The translations under genes and the position numbers were made by a program. From Actinomadura meyerae (GTDB taxonomy: Bacteria; Actinomycetota; Actinomycetes; Streptosporangiales; Streptosporangiaceae), in the NCBI RefSeq assembly GCF_900188445.1, contig NZ_FZOR01000017.1:62001-126000 (forward strand): DNA of 64,000 bases, read 5' to 3'. Below the pieces are notes generated by a model. The model ran no database searches. It worked only from the letters and a program-made list of their open reading frames with translations, and had not been told where the DNA came from. This document shows, in pieces, positions 43,921 through 52,176 of the stretch (position 1 is the stretch's first letter; each line of letters begins with the position of its first letter).

Positions 43921-46259
43921 AGCGGGGTCACCTCCACGGGGACGGTCAGGACCCGGTCGGGGCCCGGCTCCCGGACGGGTCCCTCCAGGGTGAACGAGCC
44001 GCGCAGCGGCAGGTCCGCGCTGGACCGGCCGACCTCGACCCCGATGGTGCCGGGCTCCACGACGCGCCGCAGGGCGGCGCCCGTGAAGGAGGTCCGGTCG
44101 GCGTGCACCTCGAACGAGACGCGGGCCGCCTCGCCCGGCTCCAGCCGGACCCGGGCCCACCCGGCGAGCCAGCGCACCGGCCGCACCACCGACGCGATCG
44201 GGTCGGACAGGTACAGCTGGGCGACCTCCGTGCCCGCGCGGTCCCCGGTGTTGCGGACGACGGCGCTGACCGTGACCGCCCCGTCCGTGGCCGCGCGCTC
44301 GCCGACCTCCAGGTCCGAGTACTCGAACGTCGTCCAGGTCAGGCCGTGGCCGAACGGGTACAGCGGGACCGGGTCGACCGTGCTCCAGTCGTGGGAGCCG
44401 TCCATCGGCGCCCGCAGGTAGGTGGTGGGCGGGCCGGACGCGCGGCGCGGCACGCTGATCGGCATCCGCCCGGACGGGTCGACCCGCCCGGCGAGCACGC
44501 CGGCGACCGCCGGGCCGCCCTCCTCGCCGGGGAAGAACGCCTGCACGACGGCGGCGGCCCGGTCGGCGAGGCCCTCGATCGCGTACGGCCGGCCCGACAG
44601 CATCACGATGACCGTCGGCGTGCCGGTGTCCAGGACCGCCTCGGCCAGCTCGGCCTGCCGTCCCGGCAGCGCGAGCGTCTCGACGTCGCAGCCCTCCCCG
44701 GACGTGCCGCGGCCGAACAGCCCCGCCCGGTCGCCGAGCACGATCACGCACACCCCGGCGTCCCGGGCCGCGGCGGCCGCGGCCTCGATGTCGGCGTCGT
44801 CGGCGACGAAGACGTCCTTCGAGCCCGCGACGCGGACGCCGGGCAGCTCGGCGCGCAGCGCGTCCGCCACCGACGGGATCTCCACGCCGAGCGGCAGCTC
44901 GGGGTGCTGGCGGCCGACGTGGCTCGGGAACGTGTAGCAGCCCATCATCGCGAACGGGTCCTCCGCGAGCGGCCCCGTCACGACGACCCCGTCACCGGTG
45001 CTCAGCGGCAGCACGCCGTCGTTGGACAGCAGCACGACCGACTCCTCGGCCAGCCGCCGGGCCAGGGCCCGGTGCTCCGGCGGGTCGAAGTCGAGGTCCC
45101 CGTCCGCGTCCCCGCCGTCGCCGCCGTCCTCGTCGCCGGGCACGCCGTCCAGCAGGCCCAGCTCGGCCTTCATCGCCAGCACCCGGGCCGCCGCCCGGTC
45201 CAGCAGCTCCTCCGGGACGGTGCCCGCCCGGACCAGCTCGATCAGCGGCTCGCCGTAGCAGCGGACGGTCGGCAGCTCCACGTCGATCCCGGCGCGCAGC
45301 GCGAGCGCGCCGGACTCGCCCCGCGACCCGGACACCCGGTGCCGGGTCTCCAGGAACGAGATGCCGAAGTAGTCGGCGACGACGGTGCCGGTGAACCCCA
45401 GCTCGTCGCGCAGCAGCCCGGTCAGCAGCCGCTCGTCCGCGGCGGCGGGCATCCCGTCCACGTCGGTGTAGGAGTGCATGACCGAGCGGGCGCCGCCGTC
45501 GCGCAGCGCCATGACGAACGGTTCGAGGATGACGTCGGCCAGCTCGCGCGGGCCGACCGGCACGGGCGCCATGTTCCGGCCGGAGCGGGAGGCGGAGTAG
45601 CCGGCGAAGTGCTTCAGCGTCGTGACGATCCCGGCCCGCTCCATGGCCTGCACGTAGGCGGTGCCGAGGACGCCGACGAGGTAGGGGTCCTCGCCGATGC
45701 ACTCCTCCGTGCGGCCCCAGCGCGCGTCGCGGACGACGTCCAGCACCGGCGCGAGGCCCTGGTGGACGCCGCCCGCCCGCATGCTCTCCGCGATCGCGGC
45801 GGCCATCTCGCCGACCAGCTCGGCGTCGAAGGAGGCGCCCCATGCGGGCGGGCTCGGGAACACGGTCGCGCCCCAGGTCATGAACCCGTTCAGGCACTCC
45901 TCGTGCGCGATCGCCGGGATGCCGAACCGGTTGCCGGCGGCGATCCGGCGCTGCAGCTCGCGGAGCCGGGCGGCGCCCTCGGCGGCCGGGACGGGAGCGG
46001 TCCCGAACACGCGGGTGAGCTGGCCGAGGCCCCGGTCGACGACCTCGTCCAGGGACGGGGCCGTCTCGTGCGAGTCGTCCTCCATCGGGGCCACCGGCTC
46101 GCCCGGTTCCGCGGGCATCGCCCAGAACCCGGCGAGCTGCCCCGCCTTCTCCTCCGGCGTCATCCGGGCCAGCAGGTCGGCGACCCGCTCGGCGACCGGC
46201 GACTCGCGGTCCTGCCAGGGCTCGCGGGTCGCGTTCGCGGCCGGGACGGCTTCGGTCAT
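43917..46259 (-). CDS. GH3 beta-xylosidase / beta-glucosidase, cytoplasmic
   Basis: 780 residues, no signal peptide, so it acts on imported oligosaccharides. Domains: GH3 barrel (about 20-350) with KHFAGYSASRSGRNM and the nucleophile Asp296 in TGTVVADYFGISFLETRHRV; alpha/beta sandwich (about 400-620); fibronectin-like end (VSAVVRNTGDRAGTEVAQLY). An acidic Asp/Gly linker (GDEDGGDGGDADGDLDFD) between domains is unusual. The ADYFG form of the nucleophile motif is closer to beta-xylosidases than to typical SDW beta-glucosidases. Overlaps both operon neighbours by four bases. Confidence 0.92.
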   Translation of the reverse strand: MTEAVPAANATREPWQDRESPVAERVADLLARMTPEEKAGQLAGFWAMPAEPGEPVAPMEDDSHETAPSLDEVVDRGLGQLTRVFGTAPVPAAEGAARLRELQRRIAAGNRFGIPAIAHEECLNGFMTWGATVFPSPPAWGASFDAELVGEMAAAIAESMRAGGVHQGLAPVLDVVRDARWGRTEECIGEDPYLVGVLGTAYVQAMERAGIVTTLKHFAGYSASRSGRNMAPVPVGPRELADVILEPFVMALRDGGARSVMHSYTDVDGMPAAADERLLTGLLRDELGFTGTVVADYFGISFLETRHRVSGSRGESGALALRAGIDVELPTVRCYGEPLIELVRAGTVPEELLDRAAARVLAMKAELGLLDGVPGDEDGGDGGDADGDLDFDPPEHRALARRLAEESVVLLSNDGVLPLSTGDGVVVTGPLAEDPFAMMGCYTFPSHVGRQHPELPLGVEIPSVADALRAELPGVRVAGSKDVFVADDADIEAAAAAARDAGVCVIVLGDRAGLFGRGTSGEGCDVETLALPGRQAELAEAVLDTGTPTVIVMLSGRPYAIEGLADRAAAVVQAFFPGEEGGPAVAGVLAGRVDPSGRMPISVPRRASGPPTTYLRAPMDGSHDWSTVDPVPLYPFGHGLTWTTFEYSDLEVGERAATDGAVTVSAVVRNTGDRAGTEVAQLYLSDPIASVVRPVRWLAGWARVRLEPGEAARVSFEVHADRTSFTGAALRRVVEPGTIGVEVGRSSADLPLRGSFTLEGPVREPGPDRVLTVPVEVTPL

Positions 46260-47320
46260 CGTTCCTCCGTGGGGGCCGGCGGGGTGGGGGGCGGCGGCGC
46301 GGTGGAGGCGCGGACACGCAGGTCGGTGGCCAGCTCCACGCGCGGGGTCAGCGGCGGTCGCCCGTCCAGCAGCTGCAGCAGGGTGCGGGCCGCGACGCGG
46401 CCCATCTCCTCCAGCGGCTGCCGGACGGTCGTCAGCGGCGGCGAGAGCCACTCGCAGGTGGGCAGGTCGTCGAAGCCGACGACGCTGAGGTCCTCGGGGA
46501 TGCGCAGCCCGGCCAGCCGGGCCGCCTGGTAGGCGCCCATCGCCTGCTCGTCGCTGCCCGCGAACAGCGCGGTCGGCGGCTCGGGCAGCTCCAGCAGCTC
46601 GCGGGTGCGGGCGAACCCGCCCTGGTGGTGGAAGTCGCCGTAGCGGACGAGGTCCTTGTCGACCTCGATCCCGGCGCGCTCCAGCGCCGTCCGGTAGCCG
46701 TCCACCCGGGCCTGCGTGCACAGCATGTCGGCGGGGCCGCCGATCATCGCGATGCGGCGGTGGCCGAGCTCGATCAGGTGCTCGGTGGCGGCGAGGCCGC
46801 CGGCCCAGTTGGTGGCGCCGACGCTGGCGATGTCGGTGTCCGGCAGGTTCACCGGGTCGACCAGGACGAGGCCGACTCCGGCCCGCTCCAGCTGCTCGCG
46901 CTGGCGGCGCGTCATCCGGGAGGTCACCAGGATGACCCCGTCGCTGTGGTGCAGCGCGGGCAGGTTCTGCCAGCTCGGCGGCCGGGCGTCGTCGTCGCGG
47001 ACGAGCGAGACGACGACGCCGGTGCCGTGCTCGGCGCACTCGGCCTCGACGCCGCGCAGGATCTCCACCGCCCACGGGCTGTCGAGACCGGCGAGGACCA
47101 GGTCGATCAGCCCGGACCTGCGGGCCCGGCGGGAGCCGCCCGGACCCGGGTAGTTGTGGGTGCGCAGCAGCGCCTCCACCCGCTCGCGGGTCGCGGCGGC
47201 CACGTCGGTGCGGCCGTTCAGGACCTTGGAGACCGTGGCGGGGGAGACCCCCGCCTCCGACGCGATCAGCGCCAGGGTGGGCCGGGCCGGGGGGTCCGGC
47301 ATCTCATCGGTGGTGCGCAC
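46256..47320 (-). CDS. LacI-family repressor of the xylan utilisation genes (BxlR-like)
   Basis: About 354 residues. HTH TLALIASEAGVSPATVSKVL near the start, then a periplasmic-binding-like domain (GLIDLVLAGLDSPWAVEILR; ALFAGSDEQAMGAYQAARL; VVGFDDLPTCEWLSPPLTTV). It heads the lacI-GH3-GH43 operon and faces the sugar importer genes, as BxlR does in streptomycetes, so it likely represses both until xylo-oligosaccharides arrive. The start is uncertain: GTG 47332 sits almost on GGGGAGG, GTG 47320 is 13 bases after it, and ATG 47302 is further. Confidence 0.88.
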   Translation of the reverse strand: MRTTDEMPDPPARPTLALIASEAGVSPATVSKVLNGRTDVAAATRERVEALLRTHNYPGPGGSRRARRSGLIDLVLAGLDSPWAVEILRGVEAECAEHGTGVVVSLVRDDDARPPSWQNLPALHHSDGVILVTSRMTRRQREQLERAGVGLVLVDPVNLPDTDIASVGATNWAGGLAATEHLIELGHRRIAMIGGPADMLCTQARVDGYRTALERAGIEVDKDLVRYGDFHHQGGFARTRELLELPEPPTALFAGSDEQAMGAYQAARLAGLRIPEDLSVVGFDDLPTCEWLSPPLTTVRQPLEEMGRVAARTLLQLLDGRPPLTPRVELATDLRVRASTAPPPPTPPAPTEER

Positions 47321-47349
47321 GGGCAGCTTCACTCCTCCCCGAGGAAACG

Positions 47350-47369
47350 ATTGCGAACAGTATCGCAAT
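47350..47369. promoter_or_regulatory. LacI-type operator near the repressor start
   Basis: ATTGCGAACAGTATCGCAAT: perfect 7-bp arms around six bases, 30-50 bases upstream of the repressor start codon. Well placed for autorepression of lacI-GH3-GH43. Confidence 0.6.
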
Positions 47370-47484
47370 GTTTCGCTCGCTCCTAGCCCCCGAGTCCGAG
47401 TTCTCAAGGTTTCATTTAGGTCAACGGGCGGCGAAGCCTTGACCCTGGGGTGGCCCTTTCTTAGAGTTCCACGGCAACGGCAAG

Positions 47485-47512
47485 CTCGAAGAGTTTCGAA
47501 AAGCTTTCGACG
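47485..47512. promoter_or_regulatory. CGAA/TTCG repeat operator before the importer genes
   Basis: Contains TCGAAGAGTTTCGA, TTTCGAAA and GAAAAGCTTTCGA overlapping in one stretch, a cluster of CGAA and TTCG half-sites like those described for BxlR in streptomycetes. It lies 60-90 bases before the ABC substrate-binding gene. Confidence 0.6.
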
Positions 47513-47572
47513 CGGACGGTTCCCCCCGCCCGCCGGTCCCGGCCAAGCCCACCCCCGATCCAGGAGGCCACC

Positions 47573-48865
47573 ATGGGCATTCCGCACCTGTCGCGCCGTT
47601 CGTTCCTGACCGCGGTCTCCGCGGGCACCGTGGCGATCACCGCCGCGCCCCTCCTCGCCGCCTGCGGCGACGGCGACTCGGGGGGCGGCAAGGTCACCGT
47701 CGAGTGGATGGACATCGCCACCACCGAGCCGTCCAAGACGCTCTACCCGCAGATCGCCAAGGCGTACGAGGCGGCGCACCCCAACGTCCAGATCAAGCTC
47801 ACCAACCTCGAGAACGAGGCGTTCAAGTCGAAGATGACGGCGCTCACCGCCTCCGGCAAGCTGCCGGACATCTTCGTCACCTGGGGCGGCGGGGTCCTCA
47901 AGCAGCAGATCGACGCAGGGCTGGTCAAGGACGTCACCTCCGACGGCGCCTCCATCCTGGGCACCATGACGCCGGTGTCGCAGAAGCCCTACCAGTTCGA
48001 CGGCAAGACCTACGCCATCCCGTACGACATGGGCGGCGTGGGCTTCTGGTACAACAAGGCGCTCTTCTCGAAGGCCGGGGTCAAGGAGCCCCCGAAGACC
48101 TGGACCGAGTACCTGGACGCCGTCCGCAAGCTCAAGGGCGCGGGTATCACCCCGATCGCCATCGCGGGCAAGGACAAGTGGCCCGAGATGTACTACTGGG
48201 CCTACCTCGCGATGCGCATCGGCGGCCTCCCCGCGCTGCAGCAGGCCGAGAAGGCCAACGACTTCAGCGGCGCCCCCTTCGTCCAGGCCGGCGAGAAGGT
48301 CAAGGAGCTCGCCGACCTCGACCCGTTCCAGAAGGGCTTCCAGAACGCCGGCTACGACACGCCCGGCGGGCAGGCCGCCACCATGGGCGCCGGCAAGGCC
48401 GCCATGGAGCTGATGGGGCAGTGGGCGCCCGCCGTGCAGAAGGACGCCTCCGGCAAGGACCTCGGCGACGACCTCGGCTGGTTCCCCTTCCCGAGCGTCG
48501 AGGGCGGCCAGGGCCAGGCGACCGAGGTGTTCGGCGGCGGCAACGGGCACGCGCTCAGCAAGGACGCCCCCAAGGAGGCCATCGACTTCCTGGCCTTCCT
48601 GATGAACATGGAGAACGAGAAGAAGCTCGTCTCCTCGGGCGCCTTCATGCCGGTCGTGAAGGGCGCCGAGAGTGAGCTGGACAAGAACCGCAAGCTGGTC
48701 GCCGACGCGCTGAACGCCTCCACCGGGTTCCAGCTCTACCTCGACCAGGCGTTCCCGCCGGCGGTCGGGCAGGAGGTCAACGACAGCGTGGCGGCGCTGA
48801 TCGGGGGCAAGAAGACGCCCCAGCAGGTCACCGAGTCCGTGACCAAGGTGGCCAAGAGCCAATGA
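47573..48865 (+). CDS. Sugar ABC transporter substrate-binding lipoprotein (xylo-oligosaccharide type)
   Basis: 430 residues. Signal peptide begins MGIPHLSRRSFLTAVSAG, a twin-arginine motif, and ends at lipobox LLAAC, so it is probably exported folded and lipid-anchored. Family 1 extracellular solute-binding protein: KVTVEWMDIATTEPSKTLYP, KLPDIFVTWGGGVLKQQIDA, TYAIPYDMGGVGFWYNKALF. Similar to BxlE-type xylobiose binders; ligand inferred from the neighbouring xylosidases. AGGAGG precedes ATG 47573. Its stop overlaps the permease start. Confidence 0.9.
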   Translation: MGIPHLSRRSFLTAVSAGTVAITAAPLLAACGDGDSGGGKVTVEWMDIATTEPSKTLYPQIAKAYEAAHPNVQIKLTNLENEAFKSKMTALTASGKLPDIFVTWGGGVLKQQIDAGLVKDVTSDGASILGTMTPVSQKPYQFDGKTYAIPYDMGGVGFWYNKALFSKAGVKEPPKTWTEYLDAVRKLKGAGITPIAIAGKDKWPEMYYWAYLAMRIGGLPALQQAEKANDFSGAPFVQAGEKVKELADLDPFQKGFQNAGYDTPGGQAATMGAGKAAMELMGQWAPAVQKDASGKDLGDDLGWFPFPSVEGGQGQATEVFGGGNGHALSKDAPKEAIDFLAFLMNMENEKKLVSSGAFMPVVKGAESELDKNRKLVADALNASTGFQLYLDQAFPPAVGQEVNDSVAALIGGKKTPQQVTESVTKVAKSQ

Positions 48866-49854
48866 CCCTGTCCGCCACGACCGACGATCGGCCGCGGCAC
48901 GCCGCAGGGGCCCCGCGCAGGCGGGGCCCCAAGGCGTCGGCAGGGGAGAGGCTGCGCGGCTGGGCGTCCAGCACCTGGTTCCTCCTGCCCGCCCTGCTGC
49001 TGTTCTTCTTCTTCGTCCTGATCCCGATCTTCGTCGCGTTCTACACGAGCTTCTTCCGCTGGGGCGGCTTCGGCTGGCCCGATGACTTCACCGGCCTGGA
49101 GAACTACCGCAAGCTGGCCGACGACCCCGTCTTCCGCGGCGACCTGTGGCGCGGCCTGCTGATCATCGTGTTCTCGATCGTCGTCCAGCTGCCGATCGCG
49201 CTCGGCACGGCCGTCCTGCTGAACCAGAAGATGCGCGGCCGGGCGATCTACCGGGCGATCTTCTTCGCGCCGTACATCCTGTCCGAGGTGATCGCGGGCG
49301 TCCTGTTCGGCATCATCTTCCTGCCGGACAGCGGGCTCGCCGACACGCTCGTCGAGGACCTGCCGCTGCTCGGCGGCCTCGCCGGGAAGTGGTTCTCCGA
49401 CCCCGACACCGCGCTGCCGACCCTGTTCGCCGTCATGACGTGGAAGTACTTCGGCTTCCATATGATGATCTACCTCGCCGGCCTGCAGGGCATCCCGTCG
49501 GAGGTGCTGGAGGCCGCCTCGATCGACGGGGCGGGCCCGTGGCGGCGGTTCCGCAGCGTCACGCTGCCGCTGCTCGGCCCGACGCTGCGCATCAGCGTGT
49601 TCCTGTCCGTCATCGGCTCCCTCCAGTTGTTCGACCTCGTGTGGGTCACCACGACGGGCGGGCCGACGCACTCCACGGAGACGATGGCCGTCACCATGTT
49701 CCAGTTCGGTTTCAAGCGCTACCAGATGGGCTACGCGGGCGCGATCAGCGTCGCCATGTTCCTCATCTGCATGGTCTTCAGCCTGCTGTACCAGCGGTAC
49801 GCGCTGCGCCGCGACCTGCAGGGCGCGGTCACCAACGCGGGGGGCCGCCGATGA
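48862..49854 (+). CDS. Sugar ABC transporter permease (MalF/UgpA type)
   Basis: 330 residues, six membrane helices. The EAA loop reads EVLEAASIDGAGPWRRFRSV and contacts the ATPase. First helix WFLLPALLLFFFFVLIPIF. Starts in a 4-base overlap with the binding-protein gene and ends in one with the next permease. Confidence 0.93.
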   Translation: MTLSATTDDRPRHAAGAPRRRGPKASAGERLRGWASSTWFLLPALLLFFFFVLIPIFVAFYTSFFRWGGFGWPDDFTGLENYRKLADDPVFRGDLWRGLLIIVFSIVVQLPIALGTAVLLNQKMRGRAIYRAIFFAPYILSEVIAGVLFGIIFLPDSGLADTLVEDLPLLGGLAGKWFSDPDTALPTLFAVMTWKYFGFHMMIYLAGLQGIPSEVLEAASIDGAGPWRRFRSVTLPLLGPTLRISVFLSVIGSLQLFDLVWVTTTGGPTHSTETMAVTMFQFGFKRYQMGYAGAISVAMFLICMVFSLLYQRYALRRDLQGAVTNAGGRR

Positions 49855-50690
49855 GAGCGAGCATGAGAGCGGGCATGGTCCGGAGCCTGTCCCGGCACAC
49901 GCTGGTGTGGGTGCTCGGCTCCTTCGTCGTCGTCCCCCTGCTGTACGCGGTGGTCTCCGGTTTCAAGACGACCGGCGACCTCACCGCCGACCCGCTGGGG
50001 CTGCCGCACCCGTGGAAGCTGTCGAACTACACCGGCATCCTGTCGTCCGGCGACTTCTGGCGGCAGATCGCCAACAGCGTGCTGATCGCCGTCGCCACCA
50101 CGGTCATCACCGTCGCGGTGTCGGCGCTGGCGGCGTTCGCGTTCGCCCGCTACGCCTTCCGGGGCCGGGAGCTCTTCTTCACGCTGTTCGCCGCGGGGCT
50201 GATGTTCCCGCCCGCGGTGGCGGTGCTGCCGCTGTTCGTCCTGCTGCGCTCGTTCGGGCTGCTGGACAACCCGCTCGGCATCATCCTGCCGCAGGCCGCG
50301 TTCGCGCTGCCCATCACGATCATTATCCTCCGGTCGTTCTTCCGGACGATCCCGGGAGAGCTGGAGGAGGCCGCCATCATGGACGGCTGCTCCCGGCTCG
50401 GGTTCTTCTGGCGCATCCTGCTGCCGATGGCGCGGCCCGCCCTCGGCACCGTGTCCGTCCTCGCGATCGTGACGAGCTGGAACAACTTCTTCCTGCCGCT
50501 GCTGGTGCTCGCCGACCCGAAATGGCAGACCATCCCCGTCGGCATCCAGCAGTTCCAGGGGCAGTACTCGACGAACTACGCGCTCGTCATCGCCTACATC
50601 GTGCTGGCGATGGTCCCCGCGATCGCCTTCTACGCCCTCGCGGAACGGCAGCTGATCGGAGGGCTCACCGCCGGCGCCACCAAGGGCTGA
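49851..50690 (+). CDS. Sugar ABC transporter permease (MalG/UgpE type)
   Basis: 279 residues, six helices; EAA loop ELEEAAIMDGCSRLGFFWRI. ATG 49851 overlaps the preceding stop (ATGA); the long frame upstream is a shadow of the first permease. No ATPase gene follows, as is usual for actinomycete oligosaccharide importers, which share the multi-importer ATPase MsiK encoded elsewhere. A perfect palindrome ends the operon. Confidence 0.93.
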   Translation: MRASMRAGMVRSLSRHTLVWVLGSFVVVPLLYAVVSGFKTTGDLTADPLGLPHPWKLSNYTGILSSGDFWRQIANSVLIAVATTVITVAVSALAAFAFARYAFRGRELFFTLFAAGLMFPPAVAVLPLFVLLRSFGLLDNPLGIILPQAAFALPITIIILRSFFRTIPGELEEAAIMDGCSRLGFFWRILLPMARPALGTVSVLAIVTSWNNFFLPLLVLADPKWQTIPVGIQQFQGQYSTNYALVIAYIVLAMVPAIAFYALAERQLIGGLTAGATKG

Positions 50691-50704
50691 GCCCCCGCCG
50701 CGAC

Positions 50705-50732
50705 ACGGCCCGGACGGCGCCGTCCGGGCCGT
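50705..50732. terminator. Terminator palindrome after the importer operon
   Basis: A perfect 28-bp palindrome (ACGGCCCGGACGGC and its complement) 15 bases after the last permease stop. Confidence 0.75.
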
Positions 50733-50849
50733 ATGGTCCTGCCGTCGCGCCCCTTCGATGAAAGGGTGAAAGGACCGTTCCGGAGCCCGCCCGCCCGGGT
50801 CTAGCGTCCGCCTGGACAGGACTCTCCTCGGCCCGTGGACGGGAGGACG

Positions 50850-51932
50850 ATGGGAAGGCGACGACGAAGAGCGCTCTTGGCGGGGGCGGTGCTCGGCCCC
50901 GCGCTGCTGGCGGGCGCCCTGGTCACGGCGGTGCCGGCGTCCGCGCACGGCGCGATGATGGTGCCGGGCAGCCGCACGTACCTGTGCTGGAAGGACGGGC
51001 TGTCCTCGACAGGGCAGATCGTCCCGCACAACCCGGCGTGCGCGGCGGCCATCGCGCAGAGCGGCACCACCTCGCTCTACAACTGGTTCGCGGTGCTCCG
51101 CTCGGACGGCGCCGGCCGCACCCGCGGCTTCATCCCCGACGGGGAGCTGTGCAGCGGCGGCGCGGTCGTGTACGACTTCAGCGGCTACGACCTGGCCCGC
51201 GACGACTGGCCGGTCACGCACCTGACGTCCGGCGCGGACATCGAGTTCCGGTACAACAAGTGGGCGGCCCACCCGGGCACGTTCCGCACCTACATCACCA
51301 AGGACACGTGGAGCCCGACCCGCCCGCTCAGCTGGGACGACCTGGAGGACGAGCCGTTCTACAGCGCCACCGACCCGCCGAGCGTCGGCTCGCCCGGCAG
51401 CGAGGACGCCTACTACCACTGGAACGCCCGGCTCCCGTCCGGCAAGAGCGGCCGCCACATCATCTACACCGTGTGGCAGCGCTCGGACAGCAACGAGACG
51501 TTCTACGGCTGCTCCGATGTCGTGTTCGACGGCGGCAACGGCGAGGTGACGGGCGTCGGCGAGGGCGACGGCGACGGCGACCCGACCGACCCGCCCACCG
51601 ACCCCACCGACCCGCCCGGCAACCCCGGCATGGTGTGCAGCGCCGAGTACACCTCCACCAACAGCTGGGGAGGCGGCTACCAGGGCGAGATCAAGGTCAC
51701 CAACACCGGCACGCTCCCGCTCAACGGCTGGATGGCCCACTTCACCTTCGCCAACGGTGAGACGGTCGGCAGCCTGTGGAACGGCACCTACACGCAGTCC
51801 GGTCCGGACGTCACGGTGAAGAACGAGAGCTGGAACGGCTCGCTGGCCGTCGGCGCCTCGACGACCTTCGGGTTCACCGCGAACGCCCCCGGCTCGTCGA
51901 CGGACCTCGAACCGCACTGCATGACCTCCTGA
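50850..51932 (+). CDS. AA10 lytic polysaccharide monooxygenase with CBM2
   Basis: 360 residues. Arg-rich signal peptide cleaved at VPASA before His33 (HGAMMVPGSRTYLC), which becomes the free N-terminal His of the copper histidine brace; the second His is in NKWAAHPGTFRTY. The AA10 domain ends near residue 230; a Gly/Asp/Pro/Thr linker (DPTDPPTDPTDPP) leads to a C-terminal CBM2 (CSAEYTSTNSWGGGYQGEIK to the final Cys). It would oxidatively cleave crystalline cellulose or chitin outside the cell; the cellulase neighbours favour cellulose. ATG 50850 follows GGGAGG; GTG 50835 would add five residues. Confidence 0.95.
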   Translation: MGRRRRRALLAGAVLGPALLAGALVTAVPASAHGAMMVPGSRTYLCWKDGLSSTGQIVPHNPACAAAIAQSGTTSLYNWFAVLRSDGAGRTRGFIPDGELCSGGAVVYDFSGYDLARDDWPVTHLTSGADIEFRYNKWAAHPGTFRTYITKDTWSPTRPLSWDDLEDEPFYSATDPPSVGSPGSEDAYYHWNARLPSGKSGRHIIYTVWQRSDSNETFYGCSDVVFDGGNGEVTGVGEGDGDGDPTDPPTDPTDPPGNPGMVCSAEYTSTNSWGGGYQGEIKVTNTGTLPLNGWMAHFTFANGETVGSLWNGTYTQSGPDVTVKNESWNGSLAVGASTTFGFTANAPGSSTDLEPHCMTS

Positions 51933-52042
51933 CAGCTCCCGCACTATCCGCTCCCGGCAGAACACGGCCCGCGGCGTCCGGCAGGGGACGCCGCGGGCCG
52001 CTCCCGTTCCGGCGCCGCACCGCGCGGCGGGCCGGCGTCCCG

Positions 52043-52132
52043 GGACGGCGAGAAGCCCCGGACCAGCGAGAAGCCCCGAGACTGGGAGAAGCCCCGAGAC
52101 TGGGAGAGGGCCCGGGACAAGGAGAAGCCCCG
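52043..52132. repeat. Five 18-bp tandem repeats
   Basis: Units end in GAGAAGCCCCG: for example AGACTGGGAGAAGCCCCG (52079-52096) and AGACTGGGAGAGGGCCCG (52097-52114). They lie between the convergent LPMO and cel6B genes and run into the terminator stem at 52128. They also read as a hexapeptide repeat in one frame, but no gene is supported there. Confidence 0.85.
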
Positions 52133-52154
52133 TGACCGGGAGCCGGTCACGGGG
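52128..52154. terminator. Bidirectional terminator between LPMO and cel6B
   Basis: CCCCGTGACCGG (52128-52139) and CCGGTCACGGGG (52143-52154) pair perfectly around GAG, followed by CCTTTCTCTCC. An outer AAGGAGA/TCTCCTT pair extends the structure. Confidence 0.85.
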
Positions 52155-52176
52155 CCTTTCTCTCCTTGGGGGCCGG

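Noticed and set aside
51944..52150. Minus-strand frame with a hexapeptide repeat (SRGFSL type)
   Set aside because: It begins within the terminator stem, has no ribosome site and only translates the 18-bp repeats.
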